Shown here: positions 44,053 through 57,601 of the stretch, piece by piece | Position numbering within the stretch: the first letter of the stretch is position 1 | Layout: every line of letters begins with the position of its first letter | Assembly (NCBI GenBank): GCA_037355855.1 | Contig: CM074761.1 | Location: 1,879,346 to 1,943,345 of the forward strand | Direction: 5' to 3' | From: Pseudo-nitzschia pungens | Lineage: Eukaryota; Bacillariophyta; Bacillariophyceae; Bacillariales; Bacillariaceae | Length of the DNA stretch: 64,000 nucleotides | The notes under the pieces: model-generated | Seen by the model: the letters and a program-made list of their open reading frames with translations, nothing else | Databases searched by the model: none | What the model was told of the DNA's origin: nothing | Program-made: the position numbers and the translations under genes

Positions 44053-46740
44053 TCATCTCGCCGTGAGTTGTTCGAGGGTAGCATTCTGCAAGGCAAGTGC
44101 TTCGTTTTCGCCCTCCAGCTGCGCGACTTTTTTCTTGCTGGAATACAGCTCATTTTTATGCGACGTTTGCATTTTCACAATGTCGCTATTCAGCTGCGCA
44201 ATCTTTGCTTCAAATTCGTGATTCTGTTCTTCGAGCACGCGAATCCGAATCTCTTCGGGCGACAATTCTTGGTTGTCCTGCCCATTTTTGAAAATTTTCC
44301 ACGAGGGACCTCTCTTCTCGGGTTTTCCCTTCTCCATAGCAGCTTGCAAAAACATTCCTTGGGGAGCCTCATCTGCAGCGTCCTGAGATGCCTCTTTTTC
44401 GCCAACCTCTCCTCCCACTTTGTCTCTGCCGTCGTTGTTCTCTTTTAATTTCCGCTCTGCTGTTTCTGCCCTTCGCTTCCAATCATACGTCTTTTCCGTC
44501 CACTCATACACTTTTTTAGCGAGATTATCTGATTTTTCACTCAGCTCCTTCACAGTTTTTTCCATAAAACCGGATTTGTCCTTCAATAAATTATACCTCT
44601 CAACTAAATCTTCGCGCTCTCCCTGCAGTTCGTCGACATATCTCCTGGTGGCAGCCAGATCTTCGCGAACTTGAGTAGCGTCTTCTCGCGCCTCGGTCAG
44701 TTTTTGTCGAGCGGACTGCAAATTTTGTGCGTCGGGAGACGAAGTGTAACTAGCGAGCTCTGCCCTTAGATTTGAGATGATGTCATCCCTAGCTGACAAT
44801 TTCGACGTGTACTCTAATCGCTCTCCTTTCAACCTCCCTTGCAATGCTTGATTTTCTTGATCAAGCTCCTCGATTTGGAGTTGAGGGACAGTCATTGCGT
44901 CCTTCAAATCTTTCTCGAGTTTCTCAATCTTTTTCTTCAACGAAACGATCTCATCTTCTTTCTCCGTTACGGCTTTCTTGGCATTGCGTAATTCGACGAA
45001 AGAAGCTCCTCCGCCACCGGTTTCACCATTCTCAAGTTTCTTTTCAAAGTTTCGTATTTCCTCCAATAGATGTTCGATTTCTTCCTCTGACTGTTGCACA
45101 GTTTTCATCAAGTCTTCTTCCTTTCCCAATTGCTCGTCGATAGCTTGCTCAAGATTTGCAATTCTATTTCTATCGTCCTCGATTACTCGGTCACGCTCCT
45201 TCAATTCTTCCATCACTTCAGCGCGTTCCTCTCTTGCTTCTGCGAGTTCGAGTCTCACACGGTCGAGCTCTCTTGAAACTTGCATGAATTCGTTTTTTTC
45301 TTTGATGTGCTCTTCTGACATTGTCAGTTGTTTTTGAAGTGCTGCTGAAAGCTCCTGTTGAAGTCGTAATATTTCTTCCTGTCGCTCGTTACTCAGAGCT
45401 TGTTTAACCTCGTAGTCCACTGCTTGTCGCAACACATCATCTTCGCCGATTCTGTCGTTTTCGTCTTCGAACGGGTTTTGCGTTTTACCATTAGAAAATG
45501 GGCTTCTGTGCTCGCTCCTATCCATCCCGGTCCAAGCGCTCTCAAACATGCTGTTGACTTTCTTATACTTCTTTTCTTTGGAGTTCGTAATTTCATCGGA
45601 AGAGACTGATACTAGGTCACTTGTTGTCATTTTCTCCTTGCTGTAGATCTCTTTCGATCTTCTGAATTCTTCCGCAAGTCCTTCCAGGCCATCGCCAAAA
45701 TCGTCTGGAGGTAATTCCGGGAAATGACCTTTGGATTTGCTTCGCTTCTTTTTCTTCGATTTCTCTTTGTCTTTCGATTTTTTGGGTTTTGATGATTCTT
45801 CTTGTGGGAATGTATCTTGTACTGTGATACTTCCTTGACTTTCCCATTCGCCATCCATTTCCACCTTGGATGGTACAGAAAAATCATCGTTCGAGGGCGC
45901 GGGTTGTTTTTTCTTTTCTTTGTCACTCTTTTTCTTCTTCTTCTTTTTACCCGTTGATTCTTTCGAAATACTATTTTCTACTGAGGCTTCCCCCACACTA
46001 CCAGTCAACTCCCGCGAGGATCTTGGTTTCCGCGCCTTTGAGCTCGACCGCTTCTTCGAGCTGGATCGTTTCTTCGAACTCGATCGTTTCGCTTTCGACG
46101 ACGATCGTTGCAAGGCAGGTTTATCCCCGCCTTCAGTTGCCGCCGACCGTCTGCCTCTGGTCGAAGATCTTGATCTAGATCTGACCAGACTTGGGCCGTC
46201 TCCAGAGGCCGAGTTGTTCGTGTCATCGAGCATCGATTTCCGCCGTCCTCCACGCAGTTTTTTCGTGGGTTTCGGAGAAAATTCCGGGTCGGATTTCGTT
46301 CGTTCCAACATTTGAAATCTTGAATTGAATTCGGCATCTTGGGTAGACCGTTCCAATGCCAAAGAGTCAATTCTAGAATTGACGTCAGAACTTTTTCCTT
46401 TGAAGACACCACCAACACTTTTGCTGCCTCTGAAACTCTTGATAGCCGAGGTAAAGTCGTTCTCCAATCGTCTCAATCGTTTGCTGACCTCGCTTTTGGA
46501 GCGGGTTCTCCTCGATGGACGTTCCGAATGCGATCGTCGAGTTTCAGCTCGACGATCTATCCGACCACGCTCAAAGTCAACATCAGTATTGGCGGTAGTC
46601 TTCTTTCCCAAGCTCCAGGCATCCCATTCGTCGTCATTACCGCCCAACAACGAATCATGCTGGGTGTCTCCGTGAAACGAACCGGAGATCTCGGTAAGGT
46701 TCCTGCTGCTGCCGAACAACTTTTTTAACTTTCCTTTCAT
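44053..46740 (-). CDS. Lysine/serine-rich protein with long coiled coil
   Basis: 895 residues in one exon, ATG at 46740. Not recognised as a named family. The N-terminal 420 residues are low-complexity: a basic start (MKGKLKKLFGSSRNLTEISG), Ser/Arg-rich tracts (RSSSKKRSSSKKRSSSKARK), and Lys-rich runs (KKKKKKSDKEKKK). From about 440 to the end there is an almost continuous coiled coil with Leu heptads, broken by GETGGGG near 600 and by a short Gly/Lys/Asn region near 790. It has no membrane segment or signal peptide. It is probably cytoskeletal or a scaffold by composition, with no direct evidence. It resembles in plan, though not in detailed sequence, the protein at 59021-62401 and the two ends of the giant repeat protein. 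Confidence 0.8.
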   Translation of the reverse strand: MKGKLKKLFGSSRNLTEISGSFHGDTQHDSLLGGNDDEWDAWSLGKKTTANTDVDFERGRIDRRAETRRSHSERPSRRTRSKSEVSKRLRRLENDFTSAIKSFRGSKSVGGVFKGKSSDVNSRIDSLALERSTQDAEFNSRFQMLERTKSDPEFSPKPTKKLRGGRRKSMLDDTNNSASGDGPSLVRSRSRSSTRGRRSAATEGGDKPALQRSSSKAKRSSSKKRSSSKKRSSSKARKPRSSRELTGSVGEASVENSISKESTGKKKKKKKSDKEKKKQPAPSNDDFSVPSKVEMDGEWESQGSITVQDTFPQEESSKPKKSKDKEKSKKKKRSKSKGHFPELPPDDFGDGLEGLAEEFRRSKEIYSKEKMTTSDLVSVSSDEITNSKEKKYKKVNSMFESAWTGMDRSEHRSPFSNGKTQNPFEDENDRIGEDDVLRQAVDYEVKQALSNERQEEILRLQQELSAALQKQLTMSEEHIKEKNEFMQVSRELDRVRLELAEAREERAEVMEELKERDRVIEDDRNRIANLEQAIDEQLGKEEDLMKTVQQSEEEIEHLLEEIRNFEKKLENGETGGGGASFVELRNAKKAVTEKEDEIVSLKKKIEKLEKDLKDAMTVPQLQIEELDQENQALQGRLKGERLEYTSKLSARDDIISNLRAELASYTSSPDAQNLQSARQKLTEAREDATQVREDLAATRRYVDELQGEREDLVERYNLLKDKSGFMEKTVKELSEKSDNLAKKVYEWTEKTYDWKRRAETAERKLKENNDGRDKVGGEVGEKEASQDAADEAPQGMFLQAAMEKGKPEKRGPSWKIFKNGQDNQELSPEEIRIRVLEEQNHEFEAKIAQLNSDIVKMQTSHKNELYSSKKKVAQLEGENEALALQNATLEQLTAR

Positions 46741-49022
46741 GGTAGATTATGGTTGTCAATGTACTATTTCGTTCTACTTTCTATTTCGATCGACTAATTG
46801 CTGGTGATTGCGTGCGAAGTCTCTCGACAAAACAAAGATACTTTAAGCCTATCTCTAGGAACGCTGTGACTGCTGTCGTGGGCTTTCCGTCTAGCTGAAC
46901 CGTTCCAATGGGCATTAACCAACCAGTGCCATCCAATACGAATGACGAAACAATCCACAATTATTACTGGATCGAATGTTCCGGTGTCGGAGTCTTTTTT
47001 ACTTTCGACAAAAAAGGGACTTCGTTGTCGTGCACCTTAAGGCATTTTCTCGAACTGCACACAACGATTCGTGCGAGTCATCGTACATGGCGAAAATTTT
47101 GTGCAATCTTACGTACTAGTCGTACATTTTTTTTATATCACGAAACACCAAGACAGAGAATAAATCGTCTTCAATCTGATATTACCGTAAGATCATTACG
47201 TAGTCGCACTCTTAGCGGTACACCTTTCCTTCACAGTACAGTATTTGAGTAATTACCGTATGTTCTAAGAGCGGAAGTATCCCGTACAAGGTAACTTATG
47301 TAAACCTTACCCTTCTGCTTGACAAGTGTACTTCGGATTCATTCCGCCGTTAGCCGGTTGTAATAACTTAGTACGTGTACGATTTTCATACTTTCTAAAC
47401 TTTCGAGCACGAGCGCTGGAACGTAAAAGAATCAATCATACGGTAAGAGTACCGGGTAGGGCTCCTACTTCAGACAATGCATGTGTAACTTACGAGTTAA
47501 GTATGTGCGTTCTCTGTTCCACTGTCCGCTTTCTTTTTAGCACATTGAAAGCGAATTTCGAAATTTTGATGACAAACACAATAGTAATCGTAAATGGCCC
47601 AGCGGTATGGCATGGAACTTGACTTCGAGATTTGCATGGAACTGGACTTTGAGCTTAGCCCCCCATTGGAAGAATGGGTCTCTGCAGGACCACTGTCGAC
47701 AATAAATAATAATAATAACAACAACAACAATAAGATGACCTAAGAGTAGTACTATTCAATTCTTGCCCTTCCAAAAAGTAGTAAGATTACTACTACTAGT
47801 ACTTAACCTTAGCACAATGTTGTAGCCAACTGTTCGGACGACCAACTGCATACCGGTACGTATTCATTGCAGTGCTACAGGAAAGCATCATTGAACCCTT
47901 CACCTTGAGAGCCGCAGCAGTACGGTGCCGGTAGTAAAAATATTATCACTCCTTTGTGATTTAAGAATAAGTATGACGACCTGTACTGTTTAGTCATTCT
48001 TTGTGATAATTAAAAATATCTTGGATGGTATGTGTTCAGATCATCCTTTCCTCTGAAGCAGTGGATAACGAGAAGAAACAATCCGCATCTACTTTACTAC
48101 GTACTTTGTAAAAAATAATACTACCGTACGGTAGAATACCATTCCTGCAAAAGGGGAGTCTCCTCCTGCAATAATTTTGGTTGATTACAGATTAGAAAAC
48201 TTTAGAATATGAATTTGGTGCAGACAAACTTGGGACTTCGTGACTCAAACTTGATAACAACCATGATACGGTACTTCTGCTGGTGCATCTCAGTCTCAGC
48301 AATGATAGAGAGTGGGGGTCCATTTACAAGAACAGATTGCAAGTCCAAGAACCATAAAATACCATTGTTCTTTTTAAAAATGAAACATGCCACCAAATAT
48401 TACTGCTATATTACTGGCTTCAGCACCTCTGATCACAATGTCGATATTGTCACGATGTTCAAATATTCAGAGGAACATTGGAATTGGTAACTTGCAAGCT
48501 TTCGATTTGCGGCAAGCAGTTGATACACAACAGTTTTCAAATAATAATCATGCAGCAGTAAGGTAATCTTAAGGTGTCACTGTACGAGTAAGGTATTACT
48601 TCGTAGTCAGCAACATCCAAGCTTCGTGCATTGTTTGCAATGATGTTGGCGGGGACGATGCGTCTCGTACGTACGACGTACCGTACAGCCAAAAACAAAA
48701 CACACAACACGAACAGTTTGCAAGAGTTCGTCACATCCAGTAGCAGCCTATTTATTCCGTCGTTTTTTGTTTTTAGTTCTTATCATTATCATTTCAGGTG
48801 CTGGGATTGGTGGTTCCCTCCTCTCAAACGAGCATCGAATGAACTGCTTTTTATCTGCGAAGTCGGACATCCTGTATTATTCGGTATGTTGTGTTTTTGG
48901 TTCTACGTACAATAATGTTTGTGGTTGGATTTGGTTGAATGGAGGATCCATACAAACGGTGCGCTTTTGAATGGTAAACAACATCAATCCTCATCGCTTC
49001 CGGAGAAGGAACGGCAACCAAG
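46741..49022. other. Intergenic region (2.3 kb) between divergent genes
   Basis: No gene is supported. It contains a degenerate AAT/AAC trinucleotide stretch (about 47702-47731), one TACCGGTA (47851-47858) and several GTAAGATT/AACCTTAC-type words. The frames at 46908-48915 carry no recognisable features. Confidence 0.5.
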
Positions 49023-52000
49023 ATGAAGCGTCCATGGCTGATGGCAGTTTGGCCACTTCTTTGGTTGTTTTACTCATCGTCGACCTTAACTAAGGTTGCA
49101 AACTGCAGTAAAAACAAGAATAACGATGCTCGACTGAAGGTTTCCATCCGAAAGGACACGATGCTGGGAGTCCCCTCCTGCCAGCACACCTTCAGTCAAA
49201 TAGAGCTTCTGAATTTGGTGAGTAATGTTTCTACGTTTTTTAGAATTCATGGTGTGATTCCACTGTAATTACATCGGCGTCGCTGAGACGGAGCTCATAG
49301 TTCGAGTCATGCCCTCCTGTTGCTACTACTTCTACTGCGACTCGTATTGTCAATATTTTTCTTTTTCTCGAAGCATTCCACGGAGCCCATCATGATCCAC
49401 TCTATCCAAACAATCCCAGAGGAGACAGTGCTTGTCAGACCGGACTCATCGCCAACATCATCGCCGTCGTCACACCAATCTAGAGAACCAGACTACGGTC
49501 GATCATGGAATGGCAACGACATCCCAAAACAACTCCATGTTTCGAAATTGCCTTCGGGGAGTTTATCGTTGGGTCCAGGTCAAGTGGCAATCGTCCCAGT
49601 CACCTTTCTCCCTAGGTACCCCAGTGCCGATGATTGCGGAAGAGGTAGAGTCACATCCTGCGACGAAAGCAGGGATGACGACAACGGCATGGACGATTAC
49701 TATGCAACGTCGGTGACGGACGGAAGGTCCCCGCCGCCGCTAAGTTCCACTGCAAAATTAGATCTGGTGGATTTGGTGGGAGAGAGAGTGCTAAAAGCAA
49801 TAAATAACAAACGACAATATTTGAGGCATACGTTAGATCCTATGTACCGGCGAAGGAACAACATAAATCCCTCTTCTCTACCAAGAGGCGACGAGCAGTA
49901 CGAAGTTTCGACAACGGTAATAGTCGATACTTCCCGGGGCGTCGTCAAATTGCCGATCTCTGCCTCCAGTGTCCGCGACAATTTATATCGCATCCCAGAT
50001 GTTATCACATTTTTTCACCCCAGCATTACAAAGGATGATGATGACAAAGATGTTAGGAGCGACGAAGAGAATGAATTTGGCTACCAGGACAGCACCGCCA
50101 CAGGAGCTGGGAAAAAGCCAAAAAGAGGAAAAGTACTCGGGGAAAGGGGTACTTCGATGGATGGTGTGGTTATTCTAGATACTATAGATGCATCCGACAA
50201 TGACGCATCAGGGGATGAGAAGAATTATCCGGCTTCTGTACTAGATACTGTGAAGCCAGAAAGAGAATGCTTCGACCTTTATCTATCCAATCCCTTCCGA
50301 GATAGAGAACTCCAAGTAATGGAAGCTTTGATATCGAGGCCAGAATTTGTTAGTTTACAATTTGATCCGGGAAGGATGGCAGCACCAGATTTAAACATGT
50401 TAGTCGGAAGTGGACCATCTCAGGTCTTGAGACAGTGGACGGTCGACGGGCCGTTGTATTTGTCACCAGGCTCGGATAATCAATATGTTCTCACAATCTG
50501 CACCGCCTTGGAGGGAGAAATTGACCCAGACGAGGGATCAGAAACTTATCTCGACGAAATGTCAAAATGGATTGACTCTGGAGATCCCCACCGGAACCTT
50601 GGATTTCTACAAATACGAACGGACGCTGAGACCCTTTTCATTGGATTAGAACATGGAGAAAACGTCCCTTTTTTGTCACTTCAGCCGAGTGCTTCGAGTA
50701 AAAATTCCTCTTCTATCACTCTTGCGAAGAAAAAGAGAAGGGAGAACAAAAGAATTGCAACAAGTACCCTTTTGAAATCCTTTCCAGATCGCCTTGATTT
50801 CGACATGATATCTACGGCAAGCCCTGCGCTTCAAACCACTTTTGGCTTACAGAACAAATCACCGGTACCTATCCGGATCATGCGGGTCACAGTTGCAATA
50901 GATTCATCAGGAGACGAGGAGAACGGAAGAGAGGCCGATCTGATTGGGCTGAATGTCAGCATAGGAGTTCGGAATCGTGTTGGGAAAGTTCAAAATAGCG
51001 AAAGTGACAACTTCGAAAAAAATAATCTGGGTTCTCTCATACTGGGATCTGCATCATCACTTGACAACATTCTGGAACTTACGTGTACCCTGAATCCAGA
51101 TCGTTTCTTTTCAGACTCGAACAAAGAATCGTTTATCTTCTTCGGTACTGTGGTTATAAGAGGAACAATGGACACGGAACTATCGTATCATCAATGGCGA
51201 GACGAGACTCTACGGAATCCATATCGTGACGAGCACCTAATGCTAGAGGTGCCGTTTACAATTTCGGTGCTCAACGGCAGAGTAGAAGCGTTGATCGAGC
51301 AATCATCTCATCCTTACCCTCAATTGTTTGCGGCCCAATCGTGGGACGGGTCGGGTCGTGCTGTGTCACACCTATTCTTCCCGATGACTCAATACACGGC
51401 GGTTCACGGAACTGAAGATGTGTTACCGCAACAAATGTATCTTGGAGCGAACGAAATCAGACACGATCTTCGTATATTGAGCAATCTGGCGTTCTCAATG
51501 ACTCTAGTCGGTGCCAAAATTATTGACGATGATGATCCAAATAACGAAGAATCTCTTTGCAGTAGATTCAATGTTTCGGCGATACCGCCATCCAATCCAC
51601 AAGACCTATACTTCGGGTTCGAAGAAATTGGATTTATCGAGCTGAAGTACAAGTTCGGAATGAAGGGGAAAAGAGGGGAAAAGCAGCATGAATTCGCATC
51701 AACACACACCGTCCATCCTTTTTTACCAAAAAAATGCTCAATGATCGTCGTAACTAGTCCTGAAGAAGCGGGGACATTCAAAATCCCTCTCCTGATCTTC
51801 CCAGGTCATCTTGAAGTTTCCTCGGAAGACTCCTCTGTGATTGGATCCACTTCAGAAAATAAAATCCTTTTTGGTTTCAGCCAGCTGCTATCTTGGTGTC
51901 GATCATCTCGCTTGGGGAAGTCGTTCATTCAAATCCTTCAGAAATCAGCCGAGGAACGCCGAAAACAAAAGAGTGATTCTCATGTCCTTTCAAAGTACAT

Positions 52001-55000
52001 GCTGGATAATTCTGGATGGGATCCAAAGTCAAAGCCAAAGCTTCTGCCCGTCCTATTAAAAATGGGTGCTATTGACAGCGGAAAGATAGCAAAGACGGAT
52101 ATACATCTAACAAACCATAACCCGATACCTTTGACCGTTTCAATTGATGTTGGCGAAGTGGAAGGTATGTCGATTGCTTTGAGTCGCGACGCAAGCCAGG
52201 CGACAGGGGATGGCAACAGCCTTTTTGATTATCTTCCGAAGGAACCGAAAACGTCCCTAGTTCAAATAGGAAAAAACAAAGATCACCCTGTTTCTGGGCT
52301 GCTCAACTTCTTAACTTCGAATGAACAAGCTATCGAATTCATGTCGAATTTCAATTTTCGCGACTCGCTTTCACCTCACGGTCCAGCAATCGGAAGGTCA
52401 GATGTTCTGCAACTCCTCCATGACTGGCATTCAAAGGCATCCTTTCATCGGGTATCAGTTTCAAAGCGATCGAGTTTAAAGAGTACAGGAAACTGTGAAC
52501 CAGAGTTCTTTCCTCCTGGGTATAAAAGTTTCAACATTTCCAATGAGCAACTGAAGGTGGAAGGACTTACAGGTGCATTCATCATTTCTAGTGATAAAAG
52601 ACTCACTCGCCATCTCACAGAATGTTGGAGGCAAGATCCGGCCGAAATGTCATCCGACAGAAATACAGTAAAAATTCCACCAGGAGCGACGGCTCGGTTT
52701 GAAGTTCAGGTCAGAGCCCCATCCAAGGAGTTTTTGAAAGATGACATAAGCCATCTTTTAATGTCTGGTTTGAAGCTCTCCACAAATCTTGGAGACGTCA
52801 TGCCAGTCTTTGTTACTGTTGAAGCTCTACAGGGACAACTACATGCATCACACGCTGAGCCAGTCCAACTTGAAGAATCTAACAGCATCTCTGCCTCGTC
52901 TCGAATCGGTAGTCAAGGGAGAAAAGTCATGAACGTACCTCTTGTGCTAACTTGGAGCGACCGGCATGATCCAAGGAATGAAAGTAGTGTCGATTCCATT
53001 ACTATTCCTCCCGTAAACTCGACAACAACAACAGCAGCAGCAGCAACGTCTCCCAAAACGAATACGAGTTCCTTTTTTCGTGACGAAAGTATGAGTAAAG
53101 GAGTTCCTCTCTATTTGAGATCATCGTTTTCCCGGAAGATACGGTTACGAAGTGTGGATAGCTGCAATCCCTGGTTTAGATTTGTTCCTCTCGAGTCTAC
53201 CAAAAATGTCGAACGGTCATCAGACAGTGGGGTTCTCGTAGGCTTCGTACGAACAAATGTAAACTGTTCATCAAATCATTCGACATTGAGTGGTTTTCCA
53301 TCATTTTATCAATGTATGCTAAATTGGCTTTCAGACCGTTTGAAGCTACAACCTGAAGGATGCGGAGTGAAGGACACAAATCTCAAGCTCAGACAAATGG
53401 AGAACGTGAGACGAACGATAGAAGACGGTCTGCGAGATTTGAAGAAGAGCTACAGAACATATTTTTCCTCCGATTCAAAGCATATGGACTTTGTCACGTC
53501 GCACTGGAATGAATCAAATTTGAGTCATATAAAGACAGGTCACAGAAATAACGATGGTTTGATACCAGATCTTACTGCATACGATGCTATAAGAAAAGCA
53601 TTGGAGACTGCGAATGATTTGGGGTACAATTCACTAAGCTCTTCATTGAGAGCTACTGTTGAGTATGACTCCGAAGCTTTTGACGGAATCGAACAAGGTT
53701 CGTGGAATGCGCCTACGAAACAAAATCTTTCCTTGTTGATTAACAATATTGATGTCCAGTCTGTTCTCGAGGCACCAAAACTTTTTGATAATGATAGCGA
53801 TTACTTGGAGTTCAAACCTACTATTGTTGGGTCGGTTTCGAATGCTGTAATAGAACTTCGGAACCCAACCGGGGTTCCGATCAGGGTTCGTATCGGGACT
53901 TCCGTTACAAAGGTGTACAATGATAATTCACCTGATGGAGCTTCGTCCAGCTCACAACAATATTCTGCCTCAGAAGAGATGCATCGTATTGAAAACATGC
54001 ACATCCCGTATGTTCAGAATGGTGAAAACCATAGCCCACGAAACGAAAGTACATCATTTTCGTGGTGGGATGGGTATGGTGCTTTCTTTTTTCACAACGC
54101 AGACGGTGATGTGATTCGCTCGCATAACAATATATCCGTGACGGGTGGAGGCGGAACTACAAGCATTAGTTTGGTTAATCCATCGCTGAATGCTCAGGTC
54201 GGATTTTTGGCAGGTTGCGGGAAAAGATGCGGACTCAGGGACAAGATTAGTGCGAATGTGGCGCTTGGAAGTCCTGTGGCAAGTAGTCCGATTGGAGCAT
54301 CTGCCGCTGCTGGGGTGACTCTCAAAGGTAGTTTTCGCTATAATTCTCCTGAAGCAAACGACCAGACAATGACAGAACCACTCATTTTCGCCGGTGGAAC
54401 ACCAGCGCCGAGGATTGATGGACCGGCTGCCTTTGCGATTCCCTTTTCCGCCCTCGATGAAATAGTGATCCCACCATTTGGAAAAGGGCAATTGGGGCCG
54501 ATTTATTTCAGGCCACCGGGACGATACAAAACAATTGGTTGCGAATTAGCAAGGCAGAGTGGGGCAAAACTTGATGAGAAAAAGGAAATGCTATGCAACA
54601 CTCAATCTTTTGATTCGTCAATTTATCTTGAAAATTCCTTAACCGGTATCGAAAAGGTAGGATTACGAGGGAAAAGCATCTGGGATAACTTGTATTTCGT
54701 CGACCCTCCCCCTAAAGAAGGCGAAGATGCATTTGGTGATATTGAATATCGAGACGGTATGCCTACCTTATTTTTCACCGGAACAAGTAGCATTGCATCT
54801 GATTCCATGTCAAAAGCTCCACTTTTCGGGAAAAGAATCCAGCACCTGTCAGTTGTGAAAGAGGTTCTTTTGCATAACAATGGCGATAATGACGCATACA
54901 TTGCGAGAGTATCGCTCGGGACCATGAACAAAAACACAGAAGATGACGGAATGTGTTCATTTGGTTCGTTTAGACTCTTGAATTGTTGGGAGTTTATTCA

Positions 55001-57601
55001 AGATAATCACTTTTTTGACGACGAAAATCTTTATAGTGGTTTTGTGTTGAAACCAGGGAGAAATCGGTCATTGTTTGTGGAACATCTTCCTGATTGCAGG
55101 ACGAAGAAAGAATTTGTGACTTTACACGTGCACCTAAGCAGCCATAGTTCAGAAAGAGCGTCGGAACTGAAGCGGTCGAGATCTCGCGGGCTGAAAAACC
55201 CGTTTGCGAAGAAGGAAATGAATATGTTCCTTGGGTATCATATGGATGGCCCATCATTTAGTCGATGCTCGGCTGCTGGAACAAGATTGAGTGGTACAGA
55301 AATCCATACAGATTCAGTATCAATGAACCTTGCAAATTATTCCAGTAGAATGGAAATGAAAACATTTGGTAGAAATAAAGAAGAAAGTCCGCTTCTTTTG
55401 TTCCAAGTTTTTCTCTTCTCGGCAGCTGCTTTGATGCTATGTTACGCTTTGCATGAACGGTTTCACGCTATACTCGGTATGCTACAGAGAATCCAAGATG
55501 AACCCACGAAAAATGTTCTTAACTGGAACGCTGCATTCAGATGCCTCGCTAGGTCATACCCAACCTCAACAGAGCTCCAAACGATGAGTCGTGAGCAGAT
55601 GCGACAAGACGTCATAAGTCGGTACAAAGCGAAAGGGAACGTGTCGTCATCTTCCTTGAACAGCACCAATGGCTTCTCTCGAGACCGCCGAATAGCCATC
55701 TCAAATACATTGCGTCACCGGCTGGGGAAAGATGGGAGTCCTGGAAATGAAAGAACTCGCCCTTTCAGCGATGCTCTTTTCCATGATACTTCGATAGCTG
55801 ATGATTCCTCTTTACGAATACATTTTCCAATCGGGCTTGGATGGCGAACGGCATACTCGCGTGGAATTATAAAAGACAACTCTTTGTTGCAAAGCTCGTT
55901 TTCATCCAGGACCAAGAATTTACTCGAGAAAAGGGCTAGATCATCGTCAGAAAAGAAAGAAATTGATGACCAAGAGAAGAATGACGAGAAGGAGATGCAA
56001 GTTCGAAAAGGAGGTTGTGTCGGAGAGCTTGAGCAGAAAGACTCGTCGTCGTTGTCAACTGCACAGATCTCCAACCTTCCCGAGAACAAAGTGCAAAGCG
56101 TAAACGTCCCGATGCTACTCCCGGCGCTAGAATGCGAATTGACGCCGAGCAAGCCCACATTTAATAATTCGAATGGTGTCGAACGGGGAAAGAAAACAAG
56201 CTCCTTCAATGATCTCAGCGAGAGTGATCGCGTCCCAGTGATCAAGAAGGAATCATTGGCAACACCAGTTTTAAGGAGGAAGGAGATGCTAACTAAAACC
56301 CCGTCGAAAATTGAAAAACAAAACAAGAAGAAGGTCGATATTCCCCACCAGCCGATCAAAAATGCTCATCCTACAGATACGGTGAAGCGAAGCCAGAAAA
56401 TCAAAAATCAAACACCGAGAACAAGTGATCGAGAAATTTCCAAGAAAACAGAGAGAAATGTGAAAAACATTGCATGGGGGCACACCCAAAAACCGAAGGC
56501 TTCAGTGAAAAGCCAGTCTTCTTACCTGGTCCTCCGCCAAAATCAGGAACACCAACAACAAATGCTTGGCACGCCGAACGGCAAAAGACTGATGCAGGCG
56601 GCCTGACGGGCGAGAAAGAATCGATAACACCTGATAAGAAAGCGAAAAGTAAAGACAAGTCGAAAAACAAGACGGCGAAGCAAAATGTCCAAGAAAAGAA
56701 AACTGACGCAAGCCCTTCGACAAATAGAATGGCTCTTTCTGATGCACCAATGGGAACTTTACTTCATTCAAATCAAACAAGACCACAAACAATGTTGACT
56801 CCACCTCCTGGTTTTGCAAAGCATCAGATCAACGTCACCCTTTCCCCAAGCAACAACGCACAGTCAATATCTGCATCGTTAACCGACAGCCAGCTTTCTC
56901 TCGAACAAATGCTTCTGGGGCACGTAATTTCGGATGACATCGACATAGCGCTAGGTGTTCCTTCGCAACCGCCATTGCCCTTTTCACATTCGACCGCACA
57001 GGCTAGCGACCTCTTGTTTAGCGGAACTGTCCGTGACCCAAGTGCTTCACCCACGATTCATGCGTTCAATGCCGCCAATGCCGTCGACGCCACAATGGCA
57101 GCCGAAAGTTCTAGCTCACTCACGCATCCCCTGGAAGAGCACTGGCTTCCTTCCTTACGCAACGATGAAGCAGAGGTTGTAGAGCAGCCATGGCTCCCTG
57201 CGTTGTTAAAAGATGATGCTGATAGTGGCTTTGATGTTGTTGATTTCTTGGACGGTATTTTACAGGACGGCTCTACTGCCGAAGAGAAATCGGCATTGGG
57301 GATAGAAACATCTTTTCCCGACACCCCCGCGAGAGTTGTGGCCGCAACACCAGTGTCCGACAATCCTTGGGCAAGGGAGTCTCGGGCTGCAGCGTATGGA
57401 ATCTCATTTGACAACGAAGACGAAGGGATGAGTGCCAAAACTTCTGAAACAGGTTTGGACAAAGCGATAGCTGGAGGAATTGGTGGTAGCATTCCATTAT
57501 TGACACCGGCTGCCATTTTGAATGTTGAAGAAAGCAATGCCATCGCTGGGGAGGAGGATGACAAAGTCATCTCTTTCTACGCCGGTTTGTTGGACGAGTA
57601 A
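49023..57601 (+). CDS. TMEM131-family secretory-pathway protein, multi-exon
   Basis: TMEM131 proteins are type I ER/Golgi membrane proteins; the animal members help collagen export through PapD-like luminal domains and a cytosolic tail. Exon 1 (49023-49217) encodes a signal peptide (MKRPWLMAVWPLLWLFYSSS). Exon 2 starts at 49374 (donor GTGAGT, pyrimidine-rich acceptor, phase 0, 156-base intron). The N-terminal PapD-like part shows LSLGPGQVAIVPVTFLPR, VDTSRGVVKLPISA and LYLSNPFRDRELQV. One membrane span (LFQVFLFSAAALMLCYAL, near residue 2075) is followed by a charged cytosolic tail. The frame stops at 56606, but a second frame (about 56474-57601) continues with PGPPPKSGTPTT, PPPGF and LLFSGTV and is clearly coding. 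Joining them needs an intron (e.g. 56382-56512 or 56460-56512) or a frameshift; I could not decide. Total about 2800 residues. Confidence 0.75.
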
